From the NCBI RefSeq assembly GCF_020229735.1, contig NZ_CP083457.1, forward strand, positions 124,001-188,000: a stretch of DNA of 64,000 nucleotides, read 5' to 3'. The translations under genes and the position numbers were made by a program. Below the pieces are notes generated by a model, which saw nothing but the letters and a program-made list of their open reading frames with translations, did no database searches and was not told where the DNA came from. Each line of letters begins with the position of its first letter. The first letter of the stretch is position 1. Positions 9,061-18,443 of this stretch are shown piece after piece. This DNA is from Deinococcus taeanensis. Lineage in GTDB: Bacteria > Deinococcota > Deinococci > Deinococcales > Deinococcaceae.

Positions 9061-9288
9061 ATGAGCGCCACGTTCGAACTCTCCCCGGAGAATCTGCGCG
9101 CTGCGCTGGACCGGTTGAACCTGCCTGTGGATGAGACAAACCTGGTTCGGGCAGGGGAGGTGAGTCTGGCGGAATATGAGCGCATCACGAGTGCGGCGCT
9201 GTCCGGCGCGGATCCGGCGGATCGGATGAAAAGCGCTATGGATGAACTGGTTGCGGTGCTCAGTGAGACGCTGGGCGCGGGTGGCTGA
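9061..9288 (+). CDS. small acidic protein of unknown function
   Basis: The product is 75 residues, mostly helical and acidic (MSATFELSPENLRAALDRLN...). The start is preceded by GAGGAG 7-12 nt upstream (CTGAGGAGCGCACG). GC3 is high and no stop interrupts the frame. The heptad-like spacing of Leu in the first half could be a short coiled coil. It is not recognised and has no operon partner. Confidence 0.6.
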   Translation: MSATFELSPENLRAALDRLNLPVDETNLVRAGEVSLAEYERITSAALSGADPADRMKSAMDELVAVLSETLGAGG

Positions 9289-9857
9289 AGCGCGGAAGGG
9301 TCCGGCGGATTCAGGCCGGATCAACGTTCACTTCGGCGGCTCGGAGGTCACTTAAGCCACTGTCGACTGGTGCGGGAACAGTATGTTTGGCGAGTTGCTC
9401 TAGGGCTCGCCTGCAGGCCCTCTGGCACGGCTTTTATTGTTTTATGTAAGCCTGGAGCAGCCTCTTTTTCCTGACGTGACGCGTTGCTCTGAGCCACTTT
9501 TCAAGTTGCCGGCGCTCTTCTGGGCACACTCAGAATGCAATTAAGACGCCGCGATCCACAGGCAAGGCAGTATCGTTCTTAACCTCTCCGCAGGCATCGG
9601 GGTTGTGCGGCGCCTCGCGCAGGTCCGCCTCCAGAGCCGAACAGAGGCCAGGACAGAACACCACAGAATTTGAACCCGTTCCAAGGTGCAGGCGACGTGC
9701 TGCTTCACGGAAGCCTGTCCACGGCCGCTCGGCGCCCCACACGGACTGGGCTTCAAGCTGGCGGGCCGCGGGGTCAACGGTATCTGTTCACCCTGCGCCC
9801 TGGCCCCCTCGGCGGAACTGAACAGCACAACACTTACGGTTGGGGACCGTGACGTCC
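9289..9857. other. intergenic, no gene seen
   Basis: About 570 bp of lower coding likelihood. Competing short ORFs in several frames have no ribosome-binding site or family resemblance. Confidence 0.45.
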
Positions 9858-10238
9858 TCAATCCCACCCACTGCGGGCCCACCGCTCTCGCCACGCCGCG
9901 TCAAGGGCGAGTTCCACGGCTGCTCCTTGCGCGAGAACGTAACAGCAGGTGGAGCCCCGCCGCTGCGGCCGGACCAGTTCGTTTTTGACCAGCAGATCGG
10001 GGATGCGTTGCACCACCGGCCCAGCGGTGCAGTGGCCAGCCGCCGTGAGGCGGAGGATGATCTCCGGCAGACGTTGGGGCGTCATAGAGAGACTGGGCAG
10101 CACTTGACTGACCGGAAACCGGGGGATGGTCGTTCTCCCTGCGCGGCGTGTATAGGTGATAACGGTGCTCGTGGCAGAGGCCTGAATGGCCTGAGGCACA
10201 ACCTGAAGATCGGGTATCGGCACGTGTCTCCCGGTCAT
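9858..10238 (-). CDS. winged-helix-like protein of unknown function
   Basis: The 126-residue product has an excellent ribosome-binding site (AGGAG 7 nt before the ATG at 10238). The C-terminal half (~55-115: LPEIILRLTAAGHCTAGPVV, LVKNELVRPQRRGSTCCYVL) has the helix-helix-helix-wing layout of MarR/ArsR-type DNA-binding domains. The N-terminal 50 residues (VITYTRRAGRTTIPRFPVSQ) are beta-like. An AT-rich block at ~10345-10365 upstream (TTCTAAATTAGA) could be its promoter. A regulator role is plausible but not certain. Confidence 0.55.
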   Translation of the reverse strand: MTGRHVPIPDLQVVPQAIQASATSTVITYTRRAGRTTIPRFPVSQVLPSLSMTPQRLPEIILRLTAAGHCTAGPVVQRIPDLLVKNELVRPQRRGSTCCYVLAQGAAVELALDAAWRERWARSGWD

Positions 10239-10514
10239 GACTGAACTCCTGTCCAGCGGGGCCTGGGCTTTCCTTCGCAGCTTGCCAGCAAAGGCAGCTG
10301 CCCGCTGGGTTCGGAGAAACGGCGAAGGTCAGCGGGGAAGTGTGAACTTCGTTCTAAATTAGACCGTCGAAACCGAGGAGCGTGCAGTGGGACTAACCAC
10401 CGGTGACTGTGAGTATGGGTAAACCGTGTGCGCCGGCCTCTGGTTCTAGTGCTGAGACGAGCGCGCGAACAACGCCTGGACGTCTGTTGGCCGTCCAGGT
10501 GAAGAGGGAGCGGG

Positions 10515-11271
10515 TTAACGGCGCTGGGGACCCTGAGGCGCTGCACCCCGAGCGGTGGCGCTCAGGTCGACGATGATCTGCTCGCCATTGCGCTCAACCA
10601 CGGCAAATATGGCGGTCTTCGCGACCTGCGTGATCTCTGCCTGCGCATTCGCATCGTTTCCGGTCACCTTGACGGTCTGCGTCGCCTTGCCTCCCTTGAG
10701 TGGGTCAGCCGCGTAGAAGGTGACGCTGCTGGCGCCGCGCAAGGCTCCCCCCAGCACGTCGCTGTCCCGTCCAGGGTGGCGCGGCGTCGCAGTCACCACG
10801 CGGGCTGGTGGCGCCGGTCTGGCCGCTCCGCTGCCCAGCGGCCATGCTCCCGGGGGTTCCGCACTGACTCTCCGGGGCATTGGTCTGCTCCTGGCGACCG
10901 CCACGCCGCGCGTCAGGACCCGCCGCCTGCCCAGGCGCGCCGCGGTCCGGGGCCTGAGCCTGAGCAGGTTTCAGGTTGACGACCTGTTTTCCGAACGGGG
11001 TGGTGATCAGGGCGTCGGTGGGGCCCTGGGGAGCGTTCTGGAACAGGGGCGCGCCGCGCTGGGCGGTGACCGTCGTGGACTTGATCAACAGCCCGCCGGT
11101 CAGCGGGTTGCCGGTGTCGTAGGCCTCTTGCAGTGTCTGATGCTGGCTGCCGCGCTGCTGGGTGTAGTTTGGAGTCTGGCGCTGGGCCGCCGTGTTGGTT
11201 GGAGCGGCGAAGGCAGTGCCCGTCACGAAGGTCAGGGCGGTCAGGACGGTCACGATTCTGTGGTTGCGCAT
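10515..11271 (-). pseudogene. secreted Ala/Gln/Pro-rich protein gene with a frameshift
   Basis: The first part (11271 to ~10900) starts MRNHRIVTVLTALTFVTGTA, a clear signal peptide, after an AGGGG ribosome-binding site. It continues with LQEAYDTGNPLTGGLLIKST and DALITTPFGKQVVNLKPAQA. The coding pattern then moves to a second frame from about 10,900, which runs SSVTFYAADPLKGGKATQTV...VERNGEQIIVDLSA to a stop at 10515. Both halves have strong coding composition and read as one protein, so a single indel around 10,850-10,910 is likely, either a real mutation or a sequencing error. Function unknown; an exported beta-rich protein. Confidence 0.55.
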
Positions 11272-11595
11272 GAAAGACCCCTTGGGGTTGAGGGGTGGGC
11301 TGGACTGCGTGCTCACCTGCCCTGGCGTACCGGAGGGGCATGTTCAGCACCCGGGGACGGGGAGACGTTGTGAGGAAGTTGTCTACATGCCGCCGCAGCG
11401 GAATCGGAGGGCCTGGACCGGCGGCCTGAACCAGAGGCTGATGGGGCCCTGCCACGCTGACCCGTCTGTTACGAAGCAGACGCGGACATGGGCGCAACGG
11501 CACACAAGGGCCTCTCCCTGCCGGTCTTTGTCGCTCAGGAGCTCACCACACCTCGGGTGGAACCTGAACGTGAATAACGAGCTCGACCCACGGTC
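11272..11595. other. intergenic, no gene seen
   Basis: About 324 bp between the secreted-protein promoter and the 3' end of the hydrolase gene. No supported ORF. Confidence 0.45.
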
Positions 11596-12669
11596 TTAAG
11601 GCCCTTCAATCTGGGTTTGCTGGGGTTGTTCAGCGTGGAGAAGGTGCGCGAGGACTTCGGTGCGAAGCCACTGGTTGAACTGCACAGGTTCCTCAAAGAA
11701 CGGATCATGCCCTGAACCCTCAAACCACATCAGTCGTACCTGAGGTGCCTTCAATTGCTTGACGTACGCCTGGAGTTCGCTTCCGCCAATCACCTGATCA
11801 TGCCGCCCCTGCGCAAACCAGAGTGGCACCGCGAAGACCCGGAGGCTGTTCAGGTTGACGGCCGCGAACTCAGGCCACAGCGCACGGCTGCTCCGGAGGC
11901 TGCCCTGAAGATGCAGCCAGAGATCCCAGGCATTGAATTCCGGTGTGCGCAGGGCCTCCCGGAGCAGGACCGTGGCGCGCAGTGGTGCGTGCAGATCACC
12001 GCCGAGCAGGCTGAGCCACGTTCGTTGCGTCATCACTGCGCGCACACCGTAGGGTGGTGCGCCGATGCGCGTGAGCGCACGGAGGGCGGCGCGGTGCCTG
12101 CGCCGCTGAGCCTCCTGCATGACCCAGGCATACGACCGCGCTTCACTCCGCGGCATGTCAGTCACCTGCCCCACGCCGACGTAGCCCAGAAGCTGTTCCG
12201 GATGAGCTGCCGCATAGTGCAGGCCCAGCACGGAGCCCCAGGAGTGAGCCACCAGAAGAACACCCTGTCCAGGGAAGCGCGTCCGCAGCCACACGATGAC
12301 CTCGTGGAGGTCCTGCACAGCGTGGGCGACGCTGACGGCAGGCTGACCACGCGTCCGGCCCGCACCCCGCTGATCCCAGGTGACGACCGTGAAGTCCTCC
12401 TCAAGTGCGGCATTGAACCGGCGGAACCAGGCGTTGCTCAGCGAGGCGCCTGGGCCGCCGTGGACGAACAGCAGCAGGGGGGTGCCTGGACGGGCCCCGC
12501 GGATCACCAACCGCTGCGGGCGCCCTCCAATGCGCGCGAAGCACACGGAGGCCACGCTCCCTGCGCGGTGGTGGCCGCGTTGGTCGGCAAAGGGCAGGGG
12601 AGAGGGGGCCCGGGTCAGATTGACCACAGCGCGCCAGAGGCCGGTCAACACGGGCTTGAAGGAAGCCAT
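11596..12669 (-). CDS. alpha/beta hydrolase, proline-iminopeptidase-like
   Basis: This 357-residue protein has HGGPG (oxyanion hole, ~residue 70), WDQRGAGRTRG, the nucleophile elbow AHSWGSVLGL (Ser ~140), an acid-side region FAQGRHDQVIG and the catalytic His in EGSGHDPFFEEP. The HGGPG plus WDQRGxGxS-like pair is typical of the proline iminopeptidase/peptidase S33 subgroup. The start MASFKPVLTG at 12669 is preferred over the ATG at 12696. There is a weakly hydrophobic N-terminus but no clear signal peptide. Substrate unknown; single gene. Confidence 0.85.
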   Translation of the reverse strand: MASFKPVLTGLWRAVVNLTRAPSPLPFADQRGHHRAGSVASVCFARIGGRPQRLVIRGARPGTPLLLFVHGGPGASLSNAWFRRFNAALEEDFTVVTWDQRGAGRTRGQPAVSVAHAVQDLHEVIVWLRTRFPGQGVLLVAHSWGSVLGLHYAAAHPEQLLGYVGVGQVTDMPRSEARSYAWVMQEAQRRRHRAALRALTRIGAPPYGVRAVMTQRTWLSLLGGDLHAPLRATVLLREALRTPEFNAWDLWLHLQGSLRSSRALWPEFAAVNLNSLRVFAVPLWFAQGRHDQVIGGSELQAYVKQLKAPQVRLMWFEGSGHDPFFEEPVQFNQWLRTEVLAHLLHAEQPQQTQIEGP

Positions 12670-12935
12670 GGGTTCAGCATGCGCCGGACCGTCCACACCT
12701 CAAAGGACAAACTGGCCCGCATCATGGAACTGGACCTGCATCAGTGGTGCGGTCCACGGAGGCACGGTGCTCACGTTCCCGAACGCCAGGTGCCCGCTGT
12801 CCAGACCACCGTTGGCGCCGGCGCAGTTCAACCCACGGGCGTCGTGCGCACTTGGACGTCTCGTTGAGCCGTGCGAAGGGTCTGCACCCAAACGGGTTCG
12901 CGCACCTGAGGCAGCGCGCCTCCCGAGGTCAGGCC
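12670..12935. other. divergent intergenic region
   Basis: 266 bp separating the minus-strand hydrolase from the plus-strand anchored protein. No distinct promoter box stands out. Confidence 0.3.
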
Positions 12936-13808
12936 ATGATGGACGCCGTGGCTCCTCCTGTTTTCAACACCGTGCCCCGGGCGGGGTGGATTGCCGTCAG
13001 CGTGATAGCTGCCGCCGTGACCCTGCTGGTCGTCCTGAAACTGACCCTGCCACTGATGCCCTGGGACGCGCCCTATGCGCCCGCCCGGCTCTCAGATCAG
13101 ACGCGGCTTGGCCAGGCCCTGGGCTTTCACGGCCCGGTCAAACGGCTGGTGACGGCCTACTTCGAAGCGGACGACAACGTCACCCACACCGACCCGGTCA
13201 CCCCCCACGTCAGGGCCATGCTCGACGTCAACCCCGACGGCCAGCAGGCCACGCTCACCACCATCACCCCCTCCGGCACCACGCGGCGCACTGTCCGGAC
13301 GCAGGGCAATTCGGTGGTTGTCCTGGACGGCACCAAGGTCTACGAGCGCTTCACATTCGACGGTCCCTGCCTCACCCGGCATGAGGACCTGCTCTTTCAG
13401 CTGACCGTGGAGCAGACCTGTGACGATCAGGGCCGCCCGGTCCACCGGCGTACGACGGACCGTCGTTTCGGCCGGCTGGGACAATGGGGCCAGACCATTC
13501 ACTGGGGACCGAAGGGCCGGACCGCCACCGTCACCCCTGACGGTGAGCCGAGCACCGAGACCCGCCGCGTGGTGAACGAGCGCGGCCTGGTGCTGCGGCA
13601 GGTGTACAGCGGAGGTAAGCCGGAGCGCATCGACTATGTCTTCGACCGGCTTGGCAACTGGGTGTCGGCCCGGGACCCGCGTGATGCCTTTGGCCGGCAG
13701 CTGCCGTATGAGCTGTTCGGTGATGGCCGGCTGCTCTACAGGCGGTACCCGTTCATGACCCGCGCCATCGAATACCGGGAAGTGCCCCGGCGGGGCGACC
13801 GACCGTGA
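12936..13808 (+). CDS. membrane-anchored YD-repeat-like protein
   Basis: The 290-residue product has one N-terminal transmembrane helix (WIAVSVIAAAVTLLVVLKLT). A periplasmic/extracellular region of repeated beta-hairpin-like units follows (GRPVHRRTTDRRFG, RRVVNERGLVLRQVYSGGKP, YVFDRLGNWVSARDPRDAFG). The D-x-x-GNW pattern resembles RHS/YD repeats. The start is the first of two ATGs at 12936. A 3'-terminal partial copy of this gene, with an internal deletion, lies at 16622-16738. Function unknown. Confidence 0.7.
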   Translation: MMDAVAPPVFNTVPRAGWIAVSVIAAAVTLLVVLKLTLPLMPWDAPYAPARLSDQTRLGQALGFHGPVKRLVTAYFEADDNVTHTDPVTPHVRAMLDVNPDGQQATLTTITPSGTTRRTVRTQGNSVVVLDGTKVYERFTFDGPCLTRHEDLLFQLTVEQTCDDQGRPVHRRTTDRRFGRLGQWGQTIHWGPKGRTATVTPDGEPSTETRRVVNERGLVLRQVYSGGKPERIDYVFDRLGNWVSARDPRDAFGRQLPYELFGDGRLLYRRYPFMTRAIEYREVPRRGDRP

Positions 13809-14300
13809 GGCCTTCTCCGGTGAGGTGACTCCACCCGGAGTTCATTCGATCTCAGCGCCCCTCCTCTGGTTTCCAGAGCCCCGGGGTCCAACGGTGTCTG
13901 CTGTCCTTAGTTGTTCACGCGCACTGCCGTGAAGGCATGAGGATGTCTGGAAAGAGTGGTGGATCTGAACTCAACCAGCTCTGGGCTGGTACCGATGTGG
14001 GCATTCAGGCGCGCCGCCTGGATGACGGCTAGTCGAAGAGGAGTGGGGAGCTGGCCGGGATTGACGCCGCCCATGGCGTGCGGTCCCAGGGTGCTCCGGC
14101 AGTCAGGGCCAGTGGGAAAGGACGGCTACGGTGGTGGTGGCAGGGCAAAGGCGCAGAGCGGTCCAGTGCATGTTCCTGAAGCCTGACAGGCAACCTCAGC
14201 GTGCCAGACCCCAGTTGACCGTTCCCCCGGTCGTGTAGGCCATCCAACTTATTTAGAACGACTTTGAACTGTTTTAGAATTCAATTCGAGGTATATCGAA
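13809..14300. other. intergenic with AT-rich promoter region at its 3' end
   Basis: No gene seen in 13809-14230. The last 60 bp before the small gene at 14301 are AT-rich and contain TTTAGAAC (from 14251) and TTTTAGAATTC (from 14272), a repeated TTTAGAA element about 22 bp apart. This is a plausible regulator site for the following ArsR-type operon. Confidence 0.4.
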
Positions 14301-14552
14301 ATGAGTGAAGCGTCCCTTCCAGCCGCCCCTGACCCTCAGACACGCATGAACACCCAGTTCCACCAGATTGTGTCCAGCCTGCTGCTCAACGCCGAGCGTG
14401 ATGTCCGCCTGGCCCGCGCTGACGGTGACCGCGCCCTGGCCGACAAGGCAAAGGCCCGCCTGGATACGCTCCGGGCCGCGCTGGAGATCTACGCGGCCTC
14501 ATACCTTGTGGCGCACGGGGTCCGGCCCTGGCCGCGCCCTGCGCACCCATGA
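14301..14552 (+). CDS. small helical protein encoded with an ArsR regulator
   Basis: The 83-residue protein is mainly alpha-helical, with an HQIVSSLLLNAERDVRLARADGDRALADKAKARLDTLRAALEIY-type amphipathic run (residues ~20-65). GAGG lies 10 nt upstream of the ATG. Its end overlaps the next gene by 4 bp (ATGA), so the two are translationally coupled. It is unrecognised; it may be a partner or accessory of the regulator. Confidence 0.6.
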   Translation: MSEASLPAAPDPQTRMNTQFHQIVSSLLLNAERDVRLARADGDRALADKAKARLDTLRAALEIYAASYLVAHGVRPWPRPAHP

Positions 14553-15106
14553 GTGCCGATCTGCATGCGCGGGCCGCCGTGTTCCGGGCACTGGCCCACC
14601 CGGCCCGGCTGACGCTGCTCCGCCTGACCTGGAATGGGCCGCTCAGCGGTGAGCACCTCGCACGCATGGTCGGCCTGGCCCCCGCCACGGTAAGTCACCA
14701 CCTCGCGCAACTCACGGAAGCTGGCCTGATGAGCGTGCGGCAAGACGGTCATCAGCGGCTTTTCAGTACAGATCACGTTGCGCTGGACCTCAATGTGGCC
14801 GCGTTGGTTCAGGGCCACGCCGAGCTGCCCCACGCTGAGGACCCTTACCGCGAACGGGTGCTGCGGGCCTTCCTGCGCGGCGGGAAGCTCGTGCAAATTC
14901 CGGCCCAGCGGAAAAAGCGCGAGGTGGTCCTGCGCGAACTGGCAACGATCTTTGACCCTGGACGGTCCTACCTGGAAACGGAGGTCAACGCGCTGCTGGG
15001 GGAGTACCACGAGGACTTTTTTACCCTGCGCCGCGAACTGGTGGGCCTCGGGTTGCTCACGCGCGAACGCGGCGTCTACCAGCGCGCGCCGGCCGCGTTC
15101 CCCTGA
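14549..15106 (+). CDS. ArsR-family regulator with C-terminal DUF2087 domain
   Basis: The N-terminal winged helix (~8-75) contains FRALAHPARLTLLRLTWNG and LAPATVSHHLAQLTEAGLMS. The C-terminal DUF2087 domain (~105-180) contains FLRGGKLVQIPAQRKKREVV, ATIFDPGRSYLETEVNALLG and LRRELVGLGLLTRERGVYQR. This two-domain arrangement is a known class of ArsR-like regulators in Gram-positives and Deinococcus. It is coupled to the preceding small gene by an ATGA overlap. The DUF2087 region probably contacts ligand or a partner; this is inference. Confidence 0.88.
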   Translation: MSADLHARAAVFRALAHPARLTLLRLTWNGPLSGEHLARMVGLAPATVSHHLAQLTEAGLMSVRQDGHQRLFSTDHVALDLNVAALVQGHAELPHAEDPYRERVLRAFLRGGKLVQIPAQRKKREVVLRELATIFDPGRSYLETEVNALLGEYHEDFFTLRRELVGLGLLTRERGVYQRAPAAFP

Positions 15107-15820
15107 AACCAGAAGCCTGGCCAGGCGCTGCGTGCTCATCCTCCAGCTCGCGGAGCCTGGAGGCCGTGAATGCGGCGCTCAGCGGGAGAGCAGGTGCGCG
15201 TCCCGTCTGGAAAGAACGGGCCCTGGCAAGAACGTCTGGCCACGCTGTGGCCGTTTCCTCCGCCGCGCCGCGGTATTGCGGTAATCAGCGTGGCGTCCTT
15301 GAGGGAAGACGCCGGGACGGCGTTCTCCAGCCTGCCCGCCCAGGCGGAGGATCAGGGTGCCGTGTGGGTCTGTAGTGGACTGGCAAGGGTCCTCCTCAGT
15401 ACACCTCCCCGTTGCGGCGAAGGCAGACCGGATGACCGCTGTGGACCGCGAGGGCAGACTTGTCTTTGACCGCAGCCCGGCGAACTCGCTGTACCGGCGT
15501 GACCGCCGCGCGATCAGGGTAGATCCCTGGAGGAAGCCAGCAGCGATGGTGACGTCGGTCCGAACCGTGTCTGGCAGGAAGGGGCTGGTGTGGGCGCGAG
15601 TAATTGGTGAGTCCACCGGGGGAGTGATGAATACGGCGGTCAGGAAGGTGATGGGCCGGAAAATCCGAACGTTCAGGTCAACCCCCGGCATGCTCCAGAG
15701 GGCGGGTGGGCGCAAATGCCGGACCAGCTGCAACCACATCCGGTCATGACCAGCGCGCCTGAGGACTTCCGATCTGGGAACAACAGAGCTGTAGCGTCCC
15801 TACGGCGCATAGGGCGCCGG
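15107..15820. other. intergenic, no convincing gene
   Basis: About 714 bp. A 186-codon open frame on the minus strand (15739-15179) and a 130-codon frame on the plus strand overlap, but both have frame-shadow composition and no ribosome-binding site or known motif. Confidence 0.4.
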
Positions 15821-16411
15821 TCAGCATATGTGGCGCCCAGACGAAGGAAGGTCTGCTGACGCCAGGAGCCCAGCCAAGGCCGCGACCTGCCGCGCGGCCG
15901 CCTCGGGTTCCAGGCTGGTGGTGTCCAGAACAGGCACGTCAGCAGGGGCCGTGAAGGTTCCGCGGGTGTCTAGCAACGATGCCAGCAGGGCCGGATTTTT
16001 CAGTTTTAGTCTGTCCTGCCGCTCGGGACGGTTGATGCGGCGGGCGAGTTCTTCTCGCTGGCAGGTCAGCACGACGGGCGTGAACACGGCGCCGCGTGCC
16101 TTTGCCAAGGCAGCCAGGCTGCCGAAGGTCTCCTGCTCTCTGGCTTCTGCCGTCAGATAATGGGTGAAGATATGACTGACCTGCGCGGGCGCCAGTTCAG
16201 CGGCCTGCAGAACCGCCAGCCGGACCTGTTCGCGCAAGGGGCTCAGCCCGGCGGGTAACTCGTGATGCCCGGTCACGCCGCACGCCCGGAAAATCGGATC
16301 ACTCCAGAGGTGATTGTCCAGCAGTACCGCCCCGGTTTGCCGTTCCAGCAGTTGCCCAATCGTGCGTTTGCCGCTGGCCGGTGGGCCGATCAGATAAAAG
16401 AGGTGAGGCAT
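15821..16411 (-). CDS. P-loop kinase-like ATPase
   Basis: The product (196 residues) begins MPHLFYLIGPPASGKRTIGQ, a Walker A loop GPPASGKRT. DNHLWSDPIF follows, then a LID-like region with Arg-rich REELARRINRPERQDRLKLKN and a Walker-B-like TFTAPADVPVLDTT. This layout matches shikimate/gluconate-kinase-like or chloramphenicol-phosphotransferase-like small kinases. ATG at 16423 is four codons upstream and equally possible. The frame continues further upstream, but that part is Arg-rich and non-family. The phosphoryl acceptor is unknown. Confidence 0.75.
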   Translation of the reverse strand: MPHLFYLIGPPASGKRTIGQLLERQTGAVLLDNHLWSDPIFRACGVTGHHELPAGLSPLREQVRLAVLQAAELAPAQVSHIFTHYLTAEAREQETFGSLAALAKARGAVFTPVVLTCQREELARRINRPERQDRLKLKNPALLASLLDTRGTFTAPADVPVLDTTSLEPEAAARQVAALAGLLASADLPSSGRHIC

Positions 16412-16621
16412 GGCCGGCAGCATACGGGGGGGGGACGCCAGGAACATGCGCGCAATGGCGCATAGGCAGTCATGTCTCCTGGAATGCCCCTCCAGTGGGA
16501 TGGCCACGGTGGCTGGCTCGACTGTTCGTTGGTCAACCAAGCAGCGGGACCCGCCGGGCCGTGAACGGGCATGGCCTGGCGCTGCAGGTATCCAGCCAGC
16601 GCAGGGACGCCACTCAACCTC

Positions 16622-16738
16622 AATGGCGTCTCCGACCGGCTCGGCCGCTGGGTGTCGGCCCGGGACCCGCGTGATGCCTTTGGCCGGCTGCTCTCCAAGC
16701 GGTACCCGTTCATGACCCGCGCCATCAGATACTGCTGA
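16622..16738 (+). pseudogene. partial duplicate of the 3' end of the YD-like gene
   Basis: The sequence reads DRLGRWVSARDPRDAFGRLL...KRYPFMTRAIRYC and is almost identical in DNA to 13641-13772 of the anchored YD-like gene. A 33-bp segment is missing, exactly between the two GGCCGGC(A/T)GCT direct repeats found at 13692 and 13725 of the intact gene, so the loss is in frame. No 5' part of the gene is present. Confidence 0.8.
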
Positions 16739-16773
16739 CTGCCCTGGCGGGATGATCCTCACCTCTGAACGGG

Positions 16774-16801
16774 AGGCCCCCAGACGTGCGTTTGGGGGCC
16801 T
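16774..16801 (+). terminator. hairpin terminator after the duplicated gene end
   Basis: AGGCCCCCA (16774-16782) pairs with TGGGGGCCT (16793-16801) across a 10-nt loop, followed by TTCCCC. It is strong but has only a short T tract. Confidence 0.5.
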
Positions 16802-16905
16802 TCCCCGGCGCCATGGCTCCGTCCCGACAGAGGTCATGCGGCCTCATTCTAGATCAACGGCTCCGCCCGCCCCCTGCCACTCGTGATCGGCAGTGACCGT
16901 TCCGG

Positions 16906-17328
16906 TTATGCCTGCAACCCCAGACGAGCACTCACGTCAGCGCGGTCCACCGCGCCTCCAGCGATCGCGCCCTCGATGACCCCGTGCTCGTCCGTGATCA
17001 CCAGGGTTGGGAAGCTGAAGACCCGGTAGCGCCGGCCAATCTCACGCGTTTGGTCCAGCAGCAGCTGACCGCCATAGACGGCTTCTGGAAGCTCGCCGCG
17101 CCTGAAATCAATCACGCGCAGATCCAGGTTGTTCGCGGCGGCGAGTTGCCCGATGTACATCTCCACGGTGCCGCAAGCGACGCACTGCTCTGCTTTGAAA
17201 TACAGCAGAGTTCTTCGGGTCAGCCGGAGTTGTTTGCAGGGCGTCACCTGGTCACCTCGTCGAGGAAGGCGGGCCGCGAGGCGCTTTTCGATGAACTGAC
17301 CCAGCCACTGAGGGACTTTGATCTGCAT
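16906..17328 (-). CDS. thioredoxin-fold protein with CVAC motif
   Basis: This 140-residue cytosolic protein has TLLYFKAEQCVACGTVEMYI: the CxxC active site (Cys-Val-Ala-Cys) at the N-terminus of helix 1, after a beta strand. YRVFSFPTLVITDEHGVIEG provides the cis-Pro and the last strands. The N-terminal 38 residues are Arg-rich and lack a signal peptide. It is likely a thiol-disulfide oxidoreductase; redox partner unknown. Single gene. Confidence 0.8.
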   Translation of the reverse strand: MQIKVPQWLGQFIEKRLAARLPRRGDQVTPCKQLRLTRRTLLYFKAEQCVACGTVEMYIGQLAAANNLDLRVIDFRRGELPEAVYGGQLLLDQTREIGRRYRVFSFPTLVITDEHGVIEGAIAGGAVDRADVSARLGLQA

Positions 17329-17873
17329 GACGGTCCTCCGGTCTTCACCTTAAGCGCCGCAGTCCAGATGGGCTGCCACGGTTGCCGCTGGGCGGAGCCC
17401 AGCATGGGGTTGGGTCACTCTGCCACGGACGTGAAGTGGGTGCGGGGCGCGGCCCCGCGCCTCTGGATGAAGGCCCGGTCACCGCAGAGGCGATCTCGAC
17501 GGCGCAGAAGCTGAAGCTGGAATCGCTGAGACTGGCGGGCAGTTGTTCGTTGAGGCCGGCCTCTTCCGGCGCCCAGCGGGTCAGGGCCCGGTCCTGGTCC
17601 GGCTCGCCGCCCTGAAGGCACCTGCTTCTGCCGGGCTCGGGGAGTGCCGCGGCGCGGGTCCCGCCGGCGTTCCTGCCGGAGTCCACTTCTTTGCTCGACC
17701 CATGACGTGTCGACGTCTTGCCCTGAGGGCCGGGCATGCTACGTTGCCTGACGGGCCGCGGCCGGGTCACTCGGGTGCCGCCGCTGGTTCGTCGGCGCCG
17801 GGTCGTGGCCGGCCGGGCGGCACGGTCACCTTCCACCGTGGCTGGGGGCCTGCTCCGCCCCAAGGAGATCAAC
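17329..17873. other. intergenic, no gene seen
   Basis: About 545 bp between divergent genes. ORFs in both strands have frame-shadow composition. The last 13 bp carry the AAGGAG ribosome-binding site of the ankyrin gene. Confidence 0.45.
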
Positions 17874-18443
17874 ATGCATGACCATCCTGAGGCGCCCTTG
17901 AGTCCAGAGCACCTGGACGCGGGCACGCTGGAATTTCTGCAAGCGGTGTTTGACGCGGCCCGGGCAGACGACGCGGCCCGGTTGGCTCCGCTGCTGCAGC
18001 GGGGATTGCCGCCGAATCTGCGCAACCAGAAAGGCGACAGCCTGCTCATGCTGGCGAGCTATCACGGCCACCTCAGGACTGCCCGGCTCCTGCTGGAGCA
18101 CGGCGCGGACCCCGAGCTGCGGAACGACCAGGGCCAAACCCCTCTGCTGGGGGCCGCGTATCAAGGAGACCTGTCCATGGTGAGGCTGCTGCTGGCGCAC
18201 CACGCGGACGTGGAGAGCCCCAGCCCGGATGGCAGGACGGCGCTGATGATGGCGGCCATGTTCGGCCGCGCGGAGATCATTGAGGTGCTGCTCGCCCACG
18301 GCGCACATCTTGGTGCGCGGGATGCCCGGGGCATGAGCGTGGCGGACGCTGCGCGCCTGATGGGTGCCCATGACACCGCCGCTGAGCTCGAAGCGCGGAT
18401 GCTGAGGGGCCGGGCAACGACCGCGCCGGGTGAGAACCCCTGA
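17874..18443 (+). CDS. ankyrin-repeat protein
   Basis: The 189-residue protein has four ankyrin repeats (~30-165): KGDSLLMLASYHGHLRTARL, QGQTPLLGAAYQGDLSMVRL, DGRTALMMAAMFGRAEIIEV and a divergent RGMSVADAARLMGAHDTAAE. There is no signal peptide, so it is a cytoplasmic protein-protein interaction module. AAGGAG at 17862-17867 fixes the start at 17874. In many bacteria such short ankyrin proteins accompany catalase genes, but none is next to it here. Confidence 0.88.
   Translation: MHDHPEAPLSPEHLDAGTLEFLQAVFDAARADDAARLAPLLQRGLPPNLRNQKGDSLLMLASYHGHLRTARLLLEHGADPELRNDQGQTPLLGAAYQGDLSMVRLLLAHHADVESPSPDGRTALMMAAMFGRAEIIEVLLAHGAHLGARDARGMSVADAARLMGAHDTAAELEARMLRGRATTAPGENP

Noticed and set aside
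11755..12867. 370-codon plus-strand open frame
   Set aside because: It is antisense to the alpha/beta hydrolase with clear catalytic motifs.
15179..15739. 186-codon minus-strand frame as a gene
   Set aside because: No ribosome-binding site, no motif, and an overlapping plus-strand frame of equal quality.
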